Origin: Pomphorhynchus laevis
Lineage: Eukaryota > Acanthocephala > Palaeacanthocephala > Echinorhynchida > Pomphorhynchidae
DNA length: 64,000 nucleotides
Direction of reading: 5' to 3'
Assembly (NCBI GenBank): GCA_012934845.2
Contig: WNNJ02003298.1
Location: forward strand, 62,001-126,000
Under the pieces are notes generated by a model, which did no database searches, was not told where the DNA came from, and saw only the letters and a list, made by a program, of their open reading frames with translations. Positions 22,018 through 34,645 of the stretch are shown one piece after another; positions within the stretch are counted from its first letter, which is position 1, and every line of letters begins with the position of its first letter. The position numbers and the translations under genes are program-made.

Positions 22018-22859
22018 TCAATTGAAGTTAATTGAAATCTTTTGTAATTTCAGATTAAATCAGCGTTGGTAGATGAAGTTACAAACTTTAATTAGAATCC
22101 TACCTATATTTGGAATTATTTTTATTACTCCATCTGTAGTATTGGTTCACAGTTTTAAGTTAATAAAATTGTGTATTCATTGTCGCAATTTTAAATAATC
22201 AATGACAAATAATGTTCAATTCTATGTTTAAGGCAACAAAAGTTCGTTTAATTCTAGCGAATTGTAATTAGAGATTTTATTGATAAAGACTGTTGGTCCA
22301 TAGCTAACGCTATCAATTAAACTATTAAATGTAAGCGTATACATTGCGTTAAAAATGCTTACCAGTATATAAACTCTCTATTGTCAAAGGTATTACAAAA
22401 AGTTTGTAATCTTATGATTAACTCGGTAATTAGCAGGAAACACAATGTCACTATAAGTTAATAATAGCTTAAGCTATTAATTAAATACCGTTATTTGCTC
22501 CAACCAAAAATATGAATCAATATCGTTCATTGTGTTTTCTTTGTATCTCATGGGACTGATTAAGTCCAGCAATGTCAAGTTTCATAGTAGTGATTGAAAA
22601 ATATATTATGAAAAATATATTTAACAAATTCACAATGATATAAATAAAGTTGGCTATATACTAATTATTGTTAAGAAACATGTATATATCTGACAAGCCA
22701 AATGCGCGTTTATTATTTAGTTAGGAGAATTTATGCTTATCGTATATTATTTACCAACAATTTCAAAAAATTCAATATGAAAATTATAACTTTAAAGAAA
22801 AATATAAAATATAAAAATTCTTTCATTTTACATTAACAAAAATACCTTTAAATTTGCCC

Positions 22860-23050
22860 ATTTTCTAAATTTGGCCCCGCTGTTATGTCGGATCGAGGAA
22901 TAAGATCCAAAACTTGATAACATATTAGTTTCTACTGATGACCTCTAATCCTTGTTATGATGCATCGTCTGTTATTCATTAGTCAATTCGTAAAAATTGA
23001 TTTTTATTTTAAATTTCAATTTTAACTTGGTATAAATGATATAAAAAAGA
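22860..23050 (+). repeat. Dispersed Penelope-like 3' tail copy
   Basis: It carries ggccccgctgttatgtcgg and tgatgacctctaatccttg followed by the ttattagtcaattc-type tail that lies after the RT remnant at 0.9-1.1 kb. Other copies are near 31,970, 32,570, 33,170, 33,880, 36,300, 37,240, 37,940, 44,780 and 47,890. Confidence 0.6.
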
Positions 23051-23269
23051 AATTATCTTTTTTAAAAATCTTTTTCATATAGAAATATGAAATTTTATAG
23101 TTTACTATTGGTAAATATTTATTTTATTTATTATTTTAAATTTATTTGAAGTATAAAATTTCAGTAAGCTGACCTAATAGACTTATAATTATAAATAATT
23201 ATATATTAGTAATCATATATTTTATTAATTAATATTTTTAATTCATATAAAATATAAAATATGTAGACC

Positions 23270-26200
23270 GAGCCATCCGATATGATAGATTTTGATGGAG
23301 TTGAATGTCAGACATTCAACTCCATCAATAGACTACTGCAGATATCGTATATAAAGTTAAATCATAACTTTATTTATAAATTAAATTATTATAAGTATAT
23401 ATTATTGTGTATCTTGCTGTTTGAGGGTCGCTGCTGTCAAAACCATTTAAGGCCGTTAGCGTTTACTTCAGCTACTGTGAACAATTATAAATTGCTTTAC
23501 AAATCGTTTCGTATTTATATACATTTATAGAATGTATATAATAGATTTATCAATAGATTTATGTTTGAAATGTAATTTTAAATTAAGACATTTATGTAAT
23601 TTAAATTAAAATCAATATTATTTTGCTGAGACCAATTGCATTAACAGATCACTTCAATGCTACTACAACTCACAGTTAGAGAAAAAATAAAAAACGCATT
23701 AAAAAGCGTTTATAATTAATTAAAAAAGGAAAATCTGAATGTAACTATTGACATTTTTTTCTTGGAAAGTATAAAGATATTAAACTTTTAAATGAAATCC
23801 ATGCCATAATTACAATTTTGCATCATCAAGCTTACGATGACGTGGCATTACAAGTAATTATGATCACGGAAACACTCTATTTCTATATTTAATATTATTT
23901 AATTATAGAATAGCATTAATATTTTAAACCTTATCCGAACTTAAACGATCGAATCAATTGAGAGGCATTTATACAATTACGACATGCTAACTTCCGCAAT
24001 AAAGAGACTCAAAATGACAAACTCAACTTTAAATATCTTAAATTGAACTAATGACGTGCTCAATTTTTTATTCCACTTATCAAAGTACACCTTCTTTGAA
24101 CATACTATGTGTTTATTTGATGATCACCTAATTTTAAAATTCTGATGGAAAACTTTAGAGCTCTTCGCAATGACAAATGATCGTTACACGCAGTATGCAA
24201 TCGATTGATAACGGCAAAATCAAAGCATATCGCACCATCGTTCTGATTTATTTCAAAGGTGCTAATGCGAGAATTTAGCAGTGGGAACTAATGAACATAA
24301 AAGTCGATGAGATCAAAGTTGTCTGAGTATATTTACAGGAAAGTGATAGAATGATCAGTTAATCCTCAACTATTGATCTTTACTTTACTGAATTAAAGCG
24401 TGCTGTTTTGACAAACACCAAAGATTGAACTTGACAAGAACAAGATTGAACTTGAAATGTATAGAGTGCAAAATGACTGATTTTTCAATTCGTAGTATCA
24501 AGTAGGCATTGATCTTCTGATGGATATTCAATCTAAAACTAAGTGTATATAGGTATTCTTATTAATATCTTATTTGCATTTGCCACACAAAATATGGCAT
24601 TGAGCAAGACTAAACGACAATTAATCGATTAAATAATAAACCGAATTCATTAAAACAATTAGTAACTTACTCTATTAGATAAATGTTATCAAAAAGCTAT
24701 GACCAGCATGAATTCATACGTAAAGCACTCGGTATTACCATTAATTTTTATTCATGCAATGACTCGTAACGATAAATGCCTTTCCAGCTTGCAGGTAGTC
24801 AAACATGTGAGCCTTGCAAATCAGTAAACAAGCATTTTCTCACGAATACTTTATATTCATCAGTAATCGCTAACTTCACAGTATTGCAAAGGATGATCAC
24901 ATGTTTATAAGACGTAATGGTAAATCATTCATTTTTTAGATACGACAGTTACCATTCGTTACCTTTTAATCTTTAAAGTTATACCCACGATCAGCAGACC
25001 CAACTTGGAGCACCGTACGTGTGAATTTAATCATTTGTTTATTTCAATTTTTTACCAATCGCTTCGATCAATCAGGATCGTATCGAAGCGTCATTACATT
25101 AAATATTATCTATTTATCACTTGTGTTATTATTATAACTTTTCGAATGTCCTCTATTCACAAAAATATCAATATCTAATAGCAAGTTTCATGTGAACATG
25201 TTTTCATTTAATTCAATTGAACGTTTTCTCGCTTTTAAATATATCAATTATTCGTTTACAGTTGACGCCTTTTTCCGTGTTAAATGTAAATTTTAAAACA
25301 TAAGTGATATATTAACTTTGATTTCTTATCTTCACGAGTTAAAGTTTTAAAAGCTTTCTTTTCATTCAAAGATATGAAATAAATGTTTAGAAAACATCAC
25401 GTTTTTAATATATTCGTTAAAGAAAATTGTTGAACATCCATTTTACAGTTAAAATCAAATACATTTGAAAATATTAGTAAAATTAAATTCTATCTACTCA
25501 CTTTGCTTATATTTTAATTATCACGTATATTGGTTTGCGGTCGAACCGATTTAATTGGCTCCGCCTATTTATCATACGTAAATTGATCATTAATAGTGCT
25601 ATTAAAGTTATCAAATTACAAGATCCCTTAGACATCGAGGTCATGCTTATTTAAAATGCAAATATTGTAGACTTCAATTCACTAATTTCAAAACTCAAAT
25701 CTATCACTTTGTTCACTATATAAACAGATACTGTTTCAAAGCACAATGTTTTGTTTACACGTCCATTTGGTTACAGCCTACAACTATTTAATAAGATTGT
25801 TAGGTTTTGAACTAAAATGTATGGCTCTTAAAATATACACATTATTAATTGTAATATTTTCTATCAAATTAACAGTTAATTTTAATTCTAATAATTCAAA
25901 GCCTAATTGTTATCGATTTTACATAATATAATTCGAAATTATAGCATTTAAAGTTATTTTTTAATATTGTCCGTTCTCTATATTTTGATGTGCGTCATTT
26001 ATATTAATTTTTCTAATGTTCAATTTGTACATATTTGCTAGTATAATATGATGTAAAATAGACAGACAAGTAGATTGCGATTCAACTGTTCTGTCGCTTA
26101 CCGCTATTCTTAATGCGGCGATAACTAGATTAGCTTGAGTCGTTACATACTTTAATATAAAAACATCATTTTATTTAATTATTATGGCTAATTAAAATAG

Positions 26201-26820
26201 ATAAAATTGGCCGCTTTCATATTTACTTCTTTTCCTTTTGGTTTTTTATACTTTGGGAATATTCATTGGGTATAAAGTTGCTCAAATGATAGATATTATT
26301 AAACGAATTATAGTTCATTACATGATTACCGATAATCTTTATTGACAATTAACTGTTCATATTCAACTTTTCAATGTGAAATACTCTCTTTAGAAAGCAA
26401 CTCAATGTAATTGCTTTATCTTTTGAACAATTTCAAAAGTATAAATGGAAATGAAAGTGGGTGGTACTCAAAAACAATAAGTGTATTGGCAATTGTTTCG
26501 TATTGTTATGTGAGACGTTGCAGTATGGCTGATAGCATTTTCATTAGATAAAATGACAAGCTGAGCTCGACAAGTGCAATTCGCTCCTAACATTCACATA
26601 ATATTTGGTTACATTGAAATCATTTGCAATTTACAATGAATTTGATTAATATTTTATTTTATATCTTTTAATATTTTAAATTTTGTTAAAAAATGGAATT
26701 AATAGATATGAACATTACTTACAGTGGAATAATGTACTATACATTTTAATGATTCCTGTATTAAGTTGTGTTGCGAAAGATATTTCTAAAGTCAAATTAT
26801 TGAACATTTATAATAAAGAA
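23270..26820 (+). repeat. Large dispersed repeat, copy 2
   Basis: Same orientation as copy 1. It begins next to a perfect 17-bp hairpin (23292-23308 with 23312-23328, loop cag) that is only half present in copy 1. It has the same cgcttcgat/atcgaagcg pair near 25,060 and TATA-like site at 25717-25724. It forms the inner part of the left inverted arm. Confidence 0.8.
25821..25931 (+). CDS. Possible short secreted-peptide ORF, unrecognised
   Basis: 36 codons from ATG 25821 (frame also open back to 25746): MALKIYTLLIVIFSIKLTVN, a signal-peptide-like hydrophobic start, then an Asn/Ser-rich end. A TATA-like tatataaa lies ~100 bases upstream. The other three copies of the repeat have a 2-base insertion that stops the frame, so this may be chance. 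Confidence 0.15.
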   Translation: MALKIYTLLIVIFSIKLTVNFNSNNSKPNCYRFYII

Positions 26821-26905
26821 TTATTATAGCTGGATCATAAAATAGGAATTTTTTTATTTGTATTTCGCTAACATCTGTTAAAATATTGAACATTAGTTTA
26901 ACATC
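26812..26905. repeat. Half copy of the 61.1-kb fold-back element
   Basis: aattattatagctggatcataaaataggaa and the atttcgctaacatctgtt stretch match one arm of the palindrome at 61,096-61,262. Confidence 0.55.
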
Positions 26906-26920
26906 TTTTAAGTAACAACT

Positions 26921-27350
26921 CTGTATCGCGATTCAACGTTACATCCACTAGGCTGGATACTCCAGTAGTGTAGATATACACTTCGGTATATTACTTTCAG
27001 TAGGGGATCGTATTCTAACGATCTATTAGAAACCTACCTAGTTGTGTGATCCGCTAGCCGGATCACTGTTTTTCATGCTGCCACTTGCAATGAATGTTTT
27101 TAATTTAACTTAAATGAATCTGTGAGCAGATATTCTTATTGTGGCATGATATTTTCCTCACAGGTATTGTTTCTATTTTTGATAGAGCAGGACGCTAATT
27201 ATCATTCTGAGTTGATCTCATCAGCTGCTGACCCGGACCTACATTTCACGTTTCGACTCTTGTTATCTGCTTACTCCGTACATTGATGTTGATCGGATTT
27301 GAACTCAGGACGTCTTTATCGCGATTAAACGTTACATTTGGCTGGCTACT
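26921..27350 (-). repeat. tRNA-derived SINE, two adjacent partial copies
   Basis: 26,921-27,068 and about 27,110-27,350 match two halves of the fuller SINE at 45,128-45,473. Read on the minus strand the second holds a pol III B-box-like GAGTTCAAATCC and the GTCGAAACGTGAAATG stretch. Confidence 0.6.
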
Positions 27351-27655
27351 TCAGTGATGAATTAGAAATGTAACAGATGCAATCAATTTAAATAATCCCT
27401 ATGTTACTGAATTGTTGGAATGCACATTTTTACTTTTCTTACAAAATGACAGAAAAAATAATTTTTACAAAAAAATATTTACATTGAAAATACTAAAGCG
27501 GAATTTAAATAATGAAAGCTCTAAGCATCAAAATGCTTTTTCACTAATTGAATCAGATTGCTGATATATTCTTCCGTGTCACATTCGTTGCTATCTTCGT
27601 ATTCATATTGTTCAGAACCTATAAAGTTAATTGAACAGTTAACGCAATATGAATT

Positions 27656-30600
27656 TCAAATTTTACAAATACCGTGCATCTGTTCAACATGGGTTTTAAG
27701 TGATCGTAGCAGGTTGAATTTTTCTGGACAACTTTTACATTTATACTTTGACAGTCCTTTAAATAGAATTATTTTTAATTATAAAAATTGGTGTATTTTA
27801 TTCAAACCTAAATGAGCTAGCAAGTGATTTCTAAACTGGTTGGATTTTACGAAACCACGACCGCAAGGACATCTCATTGGCCAGAGATTTGTATGCACAG
27901 GATAGTGATTCCTAAGATCACCAGGAGTTGGGAAGCTTTTCAGACATAAAGGGCATTTATGTGGCTTATGCTATTAATTTATATAATATTTAATATAAAT
28001 ATGGAACGACACGTAGACATTTTATTTATTCAAATACTTAATAATTAATTTTAATCTATATCATTTTAATTTATACAAACGCGAAAGAATGACGAATACC
28101 GTTTTGTCATCACATGACTCATTAGTGCCAGTTCCCTCCCACTGCTGGATGCAGAGGGAGGGAACTGGCACACGATATTTTCTTTCATTCAATTATTAAC
28201 TTCAAATTTTTTTAGTAATCATATAAGCCCGACGCGAAAGAATGACGAATGCCGTTTCGTCATCACATGACTCATCCGTGCCAGTTCCCTCCCACTGCTG
28301 GATGCAGAGGGAGGGAACTCCTCTGCTTTCAGCTGTGAGAAGGAACTGTCACTGAGGACAGTTCTTCTTTTTAATTATTGTAAATGGAAACATGAAAAAT
28401 CTAAATATTTGTGTTTTCCTTTGTTGATATTGAATCCCAAAGGTATCTAAATAGGAATATATTTTTGTAAACGGAAAATTAAATACATGTGAATTATTTT
28501 TAACTACATATAAGCGAATGCTGAGAAAAATGTTAAGATATTGTCTTTTTATGGGAAAATTAAGTTACATTTCATTTTGACATACCCGTACCGTCTGTCG
28601 GTTCTCCTCTACATCTAGTAGTGTGAGGTACCTAGTACTGATGAGTTAAAATAATGACGAAATGGTACTAGCTATCGTTTTGTCGATTCGTTCGTAGCGG
28701 CCACTTTGACATGCAAACAAGTTCCCACGGAATTAATTTATTAATTTACGTTAAATTTTATTTTTACAACTATAAAATACAGTACACTATAGACAACAAT
28801 ACATTTTAATGCATAAAATACACGAAACAGAGGATTTTAAATATGTAAATCGATGAAGAATAAATGTCCGTGTCTAAAAACAAGAATAGATCAATATGCA
28901 AAACTTCTATTCTAACTTACATTTCACCTGAACAATGACGAAAACGGTACTAATTATCGTTTTGTCATTTCTTTCGTGGCTGCCATAATGATTTTACATT
29001 TCATTTGTATATTTAGATAGCAATTTTTGTAGTAATGATGTCATTATGGCATTCTTACAATAATTCATAAAGGTATTAAAGATATGAATCAAAGTTTTTA
29101 CAGACATCACGATTGTCATCAATTATTTTAATGATTGATGTTGAAATAAAAGAATTTAAAGAGATATGCAAATACAGAGAGAAATTAAAATTACCGTGTA
29201 ATGTGTCATCCGGTGATAGTAAAGATTGCTGCTGGCCGTGAACCGCTTGTTGCAAATTTCGCATTCATGTGGCTTCTCCCCTGTATGAATACGAAAATGG
29301 GTATTTAGCGAACTGCTTGTCGTAAAAGTTTTCTTACAAGTTGTGCAGACAAATGGCCGTTCACCTTAAACTATATTATTAAATACAAACAAAATTTGAC
29401 AATTAAACCTGTGTGAGTCCGCCGGTGCCGATCAAGCAGGGATGGACGATCGAAATATTTACCGCAAATATCGCATGACCATTTTCTGCGCTTAATCGCC
29501 TAAAATATGATTTTTCAATTAAATATATATTCAATAATATATATTTAATAATATATAATAACTATTAACATATTTTTCCTCTATTTTCATATTGAAAAGG
29601 ACTGCGAAGTTCTACATATCCAAATAATAAATTGAGTCTCTCATATTCTCGGGGATGGTTCGCAGCCAATTAATAATATACATACATTATATAATAATGT
29701 AGTATATTACATATTTTTTACAATACAACTATACATTTCCTATATCACATATCATGAAAGGTCTGTAAACTAGCCATTTACATTTTAAACGATAAAATCG
29801 CAATTTATAGTATTAAACTATATTTTAAATTATTCCAAAAATATATTATTTTAAATTAACAACTTAATGTTACATTTTAATGTTTGTAAAATAAACGGCA
29901 GGTTTAGCTTGAATATAATTATTAAACACTTATAACCACATCAAGCTACTGAACGCGGTAACTTTTTGTTCAATCAATCAGTTTCGATTACTGATTGATT
30001 TTATCGTTAAATTTATAAACTATTTTTAACTGAATTCATGTTACATTTGTAATAAACAATAGATATAACTAATAATAGTTATTAAAAGATAATCTCAAAT
30101 CTAAACACTTGGTAAAATATAACCAATAAATAGATATATTATGGCTACATTATATCCTTTTGTAATGATGCCATCGCGAAATATCATTAACCCACTATTA
30201 ATTATTAACTCATAATTATATTGCCTTATAAATGTTATTTACTATTTGTGAACAAGAGATAATCTCAAATATAAACAATAGTTTAATAGACAAACACAGT
30301 TTAAATAAACACATTAGGAAATGAATATATAATTATAAATGCATATGCATCATTAAATATTGAATTCTTGTATTGCATTATAATTTTATTAAGAGAATGA
30401 AATTGAATGTAATCAAGCTAAGCGAATGCAACATTTATCCTGTTGCATCCGACGTCATTATATATTTTAGATCAAGCGGATCTCCATTGTATAGGATTAT
30501 TTCATTTTAAAAGTTTAGAACTGCAAGCAGCATTTGATAGCACTATATATGTTCAAAAACTTTATAAAATTCGTATTAGCAATTTTAGATAGTTCACTAC

Positions 30601-31012
30601 TGACCTGTTCAACAAATTGATCATCTTCTTTCTCAGCATTTGCGTCATTAGTCAAGTCGCTCAATGCGCGTTTATTTGTTTCGTAGAATATGGCTTTCTC
30701 GTCGGTGTTCAAAGGTATAAATGGTTTGCGTTTAACAGCTAATTTTTTGCACTCATCATGCGTTTTATCAGGGCAATTTTCCTTCTCGTGTGGATCATTG
30801 CATATCTCATCATTTTCTAATTGCTGCTTCCTTATAGGGCTCTGTACGTTTACCTGAGTTTGAATAAGGCGTCGCTTCTTTAATGATTTTGGAGATGTAG
30901 GTAAGCTGTCTGGTGGGATATTTTCTTTATTTTCATCGAAATCTGAAAAGCTGTTGCTTAGCAGGTCACTTATGAGAAAGCTTCTTTTGCGTCTATCCTT
31001 ACTGTTGTTCAT
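27656..31012 (-). CDS. C2H2 zinc-finger protein, five exons
   Basis: Exons 31012-30605, 29499-29409, 29364-29195, 27970-27808 and 27756-27656 join in phase to 311 codons, 310 residues. All four introns are GT..AG (1105, 44, 1224, 51 bp). Residues 12-18 (FLISDLL) resemble an eh1 Groucho-binding motif. The disordered N-half has CDK-type sites (S40-P-K, S58-P-I-R-K), a cyclin-docking RRL (47-49), KEN boxes (29-31, followed by IPP; 77-79) and a D-box-like KRALSDLTN (114-122). Six fingers lie at 145-165, 173-193, 201-221, 229-249, 257-276 and 284-305. Finger 5 has C-x-C instead of C-x2-C. Linkers 1-2 are TGERPF and TGEKPH. A DNA-binding nuclear factor is inferred; the family name is not recognised. 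Joining exon 1 to the fingers is less certain than the fingers. Confidence 0.8.
28095..28179 (-). ncRNA. Type III hammerhead ribozyme, decayed
   Basis: In intron 3 of the zinc-finger gene, same strand. Helix III has 8 bp (28172-28179 with 28102-28095). Helix I is a perfect hairpin (TGCCAGTTCCCTCCC and its complement, about 28170-28126). Helix II is GTCAT/ATGAC. But the core reads CTAATGA (28125-28119), GAAA reads AAAA, and the cleavage base is G (28171). The fold is kept but the catalytic core is broken. Confidence 0.75.
28241..28330 (-). ncRNA. Type III hammerhead, partial tandem neighbour
   Basis: The core (CGGATGA, 28278-28272, one change) with GTCAT..ATGAC helix II and intact GAAAC, and the upper part of helix I. 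The 5' helix III strand and cleavage site are missing. Its core lies 153 bp before the core of the 28.1-kb copy, which gives the tandem unit length. Confidence 0.7.
28588..28668 (+). ncRNA. Type III hammerhead ribozyme, diverged but intact core
   Basis: Helix III: 28588-28594 (GTACCGT) pairs with 28662-28668 over 7 bp with one U-G. The GTC triplet ends at 28595. CTGATGA is 28638-28644, helix II 28645-28648/28655-28658, GAAA 28659-28662. Helix I (28596 onward with 28637 backward) has several G-U pairs and mismatches and is the weakest part. A further fragment of the 3' half is at about 28,930-28,975. It lies antisense in intron 3 of the zinc-finger gene. Confidence 0.7.
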
Positions 31013-31019
31013 AACACAA

Positions 31020-31770
31020 TTTTTAGACTAACGTTCAGATCACGGAGAGTATGTATTTTATGCGCTCTCTGAAGAAATCGTTCTTGTCGATTTACTCGTA
31101 AATGACTTATCTGCAAATAAATACAGAAAGCGAATAAAGGAAATGCTTCAACAGATCAATCGATTGTTTTTTATTTTGATTTGATGTGATTAATTGAAAA
31201 TTTTCTTAATGAAATATGTCAACATTTTGGATTCAAGCGATTGTATTGGCTGAAATAATCAGCTTTTGGTAATTAATGATACCAATGTATATCGTGGGTG
31301 TCTGCAATCCGACGTCTATACACCAAATACAATTAACTTTGAATGCATTATGTTGTTGATGAGCAAGCAATTTTCATATATCGCCGCAATTTAAACGGAG
31401 AAGACAGTGCATTAATAGTAGCAAACAAGTATATTACAAAGAACATAATTGATGCAGTGAGATTTAATCAATTACCCATATCGAAAAATTAAATAAATTA
31501 ATCGATATAAATTTATTGAAAGATTTTAAAAAGGAAATTAAAAGTTAAGAACGTAAAAATTATAAATTACAAGACGAATTCGTGAATTTAAAGAACAAAT
31601 CAAAATCAAAATCTACGAATCTTTATAAATTAAACTGATAAGAACTGATTTTAAGATTTTATAGCGCTACCATCACTGCGACAACAATGAAATTGACAAA
31701 ATTTTCACTTTACAATAACAATGTTGCAATGAGAGCTTGTCGTAAATAAATTCCATATGGATTGCAGTGG
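31020..31770. other. Upstream region of the zinc-finger gene
   Basis: Single-copy, AT-rich. It should contain the promoter on the minus strand, but I see no convincing TATA or initiator. Confidence 0.4.
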
Positions 31771-33570
31771 AAAGGTTGCCATATAATTCCATATTTAACG
31801 ATTGCAAAAGACAAATGAACGAAACTAAGTGCCTTTTAAAAACAATCTGGATAGACATAAGAACACGGCGTTCCCATTTAAGATCTGCGAGTTTTTAATA
31901 CCTATCGAGTTGAAAAGATTTTATTAAAAAGATCATTTTATAATATTATATTATAAAATATAATAAGAGCAGAAACCTGATAACATAGCATTTACATCTG
32001 ATGACCTCTAATCCTTACTCTGATACATCATATGTTATTTATTAGTCAATTCATAAAAATTGACTCTTATTTTAAAAGAGTCATAAATTCTTATGAATTG
32101 ACTCTTATTTTAAATTTCAATTTAAAATTTTAACTTGATATAAATTATAAAAAAATTATGACAATTATTTATGATATATTAATAAATTCTAACATCTATA
32201 TTAATAACATCCATATTCTAACATCTATATTAATAAATTCTAGCCGGTGAAGTTCGTAAAACTTCAAGGGATTTACAGAGAAAAATAGTGCCTGAATTCA
32301 AGTAATACATTATGTCACGTTACAATTAATATTTAAGTTCTAAGCTCATGCATACATTTCCTTAATTTTTAAAGGTTGCCATATAATTCCATATTTAAAG
32401 ATTGGAAAGGACAAATGAACGAAACTAAGTGCCTTTTAAAAACAATCTGGATAGACATAAGAACACGGCGTTCCCATTTAGGATCTGCGAATTTTTAATA
32501 CCTATCGAGTTGAAAAGATTTTATTAAAAAGATCATTTTATAATATTATATTATAAAATATAATAAGAGCAGAAACCTGATAACATAGCATTTACATCTG
32601 ATGACCTCTAATCCTTACTCTGATACATCATATGTTATTTATTAGTCAATTCATAAAAATTGAATCTTATTTTAAAAGAGTCATAAATTCTTATGAATTG
32701 ACTCTTATTTTAAATTTCAATTTAAAATTTTAACTTGATATAAATTATAAAAAAATTATGACAATTATTTATGATATATTAATAAATTCTAACATCTATA
32801 TTAATAACATCCATATTCTAACATCTATATTAATAAATTCTAGCCGGTGAAGTTCGTAAAACTTCAAGGGATTTACAGAGAAAAATAGTGCCTGAATTCA
32901 AGTAATACATTATGTCACGTTACAATTAATATTTAAGTTCTAAGCTCATGCATACATTTCCTTAATTTTTAAAGGTTGCCATATAATTCCATATTTAAAG
33001 ATTGGAAAGGACAAATGAACGAAACTAAGTGCCTTTTAAAAACAATCTGGATAGACATAAGAACACGGCGTTCCCATTTAGGATCTGCGAATTTTTAATA
33101 CCTATCGAGTTGAAAAGATTTTATTCAAAAGATCATTTTATAATATTATATTATAAAATATAATAAGAGCAGAAACCTGATAACATAGCATTTACATCTG
33201 ATGACCTCTAATCCTTACTCTGATACATCATATGTTATTTATTAGTCAATTCATAAAAATTGACTCTTATTTTAAAAGAGTCATAAATTCTTATGAATTG
33301 ACTCTTATTTTAAATTTCAATTTAAAATTTTAACTTGATATAAATTATAAAAAAATTATGACAATTATTTATGATATATTAATAAATTCTAACATCTATA
33401 TTAATAACATCCATATTCTAACATCTATATTAATAAATTCTAGCCGGTGAAGTTCGTAAAACTTCAAGGGATTTACAGAGAAAAATAGTGCCTGAATTCA
33501 AGTAATACATTATGTCACGTTACAATTAATATTTAAGTTCTAAGCTCATGCATACATTTCCTTAATTTTT
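31771..33570 (+). repeat. Three tandem 600-bp units
   Basis: aaaggttgccatataattcc starts at 31771, 32371 and 32971, a period of exactly 600 bp. Units differ at only a few bases (attgcaaaag/attggaaagg; one base near 32643; ttattcaaaa near 33125). Each holds a Penelope-like 3' tail copy and a direct repeat of ttctaacatctatattaata. No reading frame. Confidence 0.92.
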
Positions 33571-34645
33571 AAAAAAGGTTACTGATAAAAGGTCTGATAT
33601 CACAAAGCTTTATTCTCTTTTGATAAGGCTAGAAAGTGTTATTAGTCCTGGAAAAGTTTAAAATGTCACACATGTTTGTAGTTTTTCTGTCTATTGATAT
33701 TTTTTATCATAACAATTGATAATATAATGTGGTATTAAAAATAACAGATTTTGATCTTGAAATATTGTAGAAGGATCAATAAAAATTGATCTTGATTGCA
33801 TAATTCATATTTATGATAAATACGCCATTAGCGTGTATTTAAACCTGCTGCTATGCTGTTTTGTGGAATAAGAGCAGAAACCTGATAACATAGCAGTTAC
33901 ACCTGATGACCTCTAATCCTTACTCTGATACATCATATGTTATTTATTAGTCAATTCATAAAAATTGACTCTTATTTTAAATTTCAATTTAAAATTTTAA
34001 CTTGATATAAATTATATAAAATCTTATATAATTATTTAATATTTATAATCATTTATCTTTATTTTTAATTTATTTATAGTATAAAATTTATAATTATTTA
34101 TGTTATATTTACATATTTATATGCATCGCTATATGAATTGCAATACTGTTACATTATCTTAAAATCAAAAATCATACAATTATTAGCTAGCAATAATTAA
34201 TAATTAATTATTATGCTTAATCGAATTAATTTTATTCTTATAGTTCATACAAGTTCATCACCCACGTAATCCGAGCTCGTCTCGGTCCTCTAGTGGATAA
34301 CATGTGTTGTATAATTTGACCAGTTTGCCTCTGAATACAAACATCACGTCACACTGGTCAAATAAAGTGACCATAATGGACACTATACTATACTAGTCTT
34401 TTAATTGTTTCACAAATAATTAAGAACCAAATTTTTTTACAACTTTCCTTATTCTGGTACATCAGTAAATTAGAGGCCATCATTTCCGCCTGATGAGAGG
34501 CCATCATTTTATTATATTAGAGAAGATCCGTTCCGCCTGATAAGATGTCAGCAGTTCATTAGATACAAGGTCATTAGATACTCCGGATGACATCTAATCT
34601 TTATTATGATACATCGTATGTTGTTAGTAAATTTATAAAAATTGA
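33187..34645 (+). repeat. Inner inverted repeat, left arm
   Basis: Near-identical inverted copy of 36,490-37,960, including taatccgagctcgtctcgg (about 34,268 here, its complement near 36,870) and gataaaaggtctgatatcac (about 33,583). It overlaps the third 600-bp unit. No protein frame. Confidence 0.88.

Larger units (their letters stand above)
18908..23000 (+). repeat. Left arm of large inverted duplication, outer part
   Basis: Inverted counterpart of 47,880-50,215 plus 52,663-53,621. The right arm carries a 2.4-kb insertion between these parts; the left arm carries an extra 20,394-21,182 segment. Together with 23.27-26.82 kb it makes a left arm of about 7.9 kb. Confidence 0.8.

Noticed and set aside
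27558-27815. 85-codon frame on the plus strand
   Set aside because: It overlaps zinc-finger exons 4 and 5 on the other strand, which have finger motifs, splice sites and a stop.
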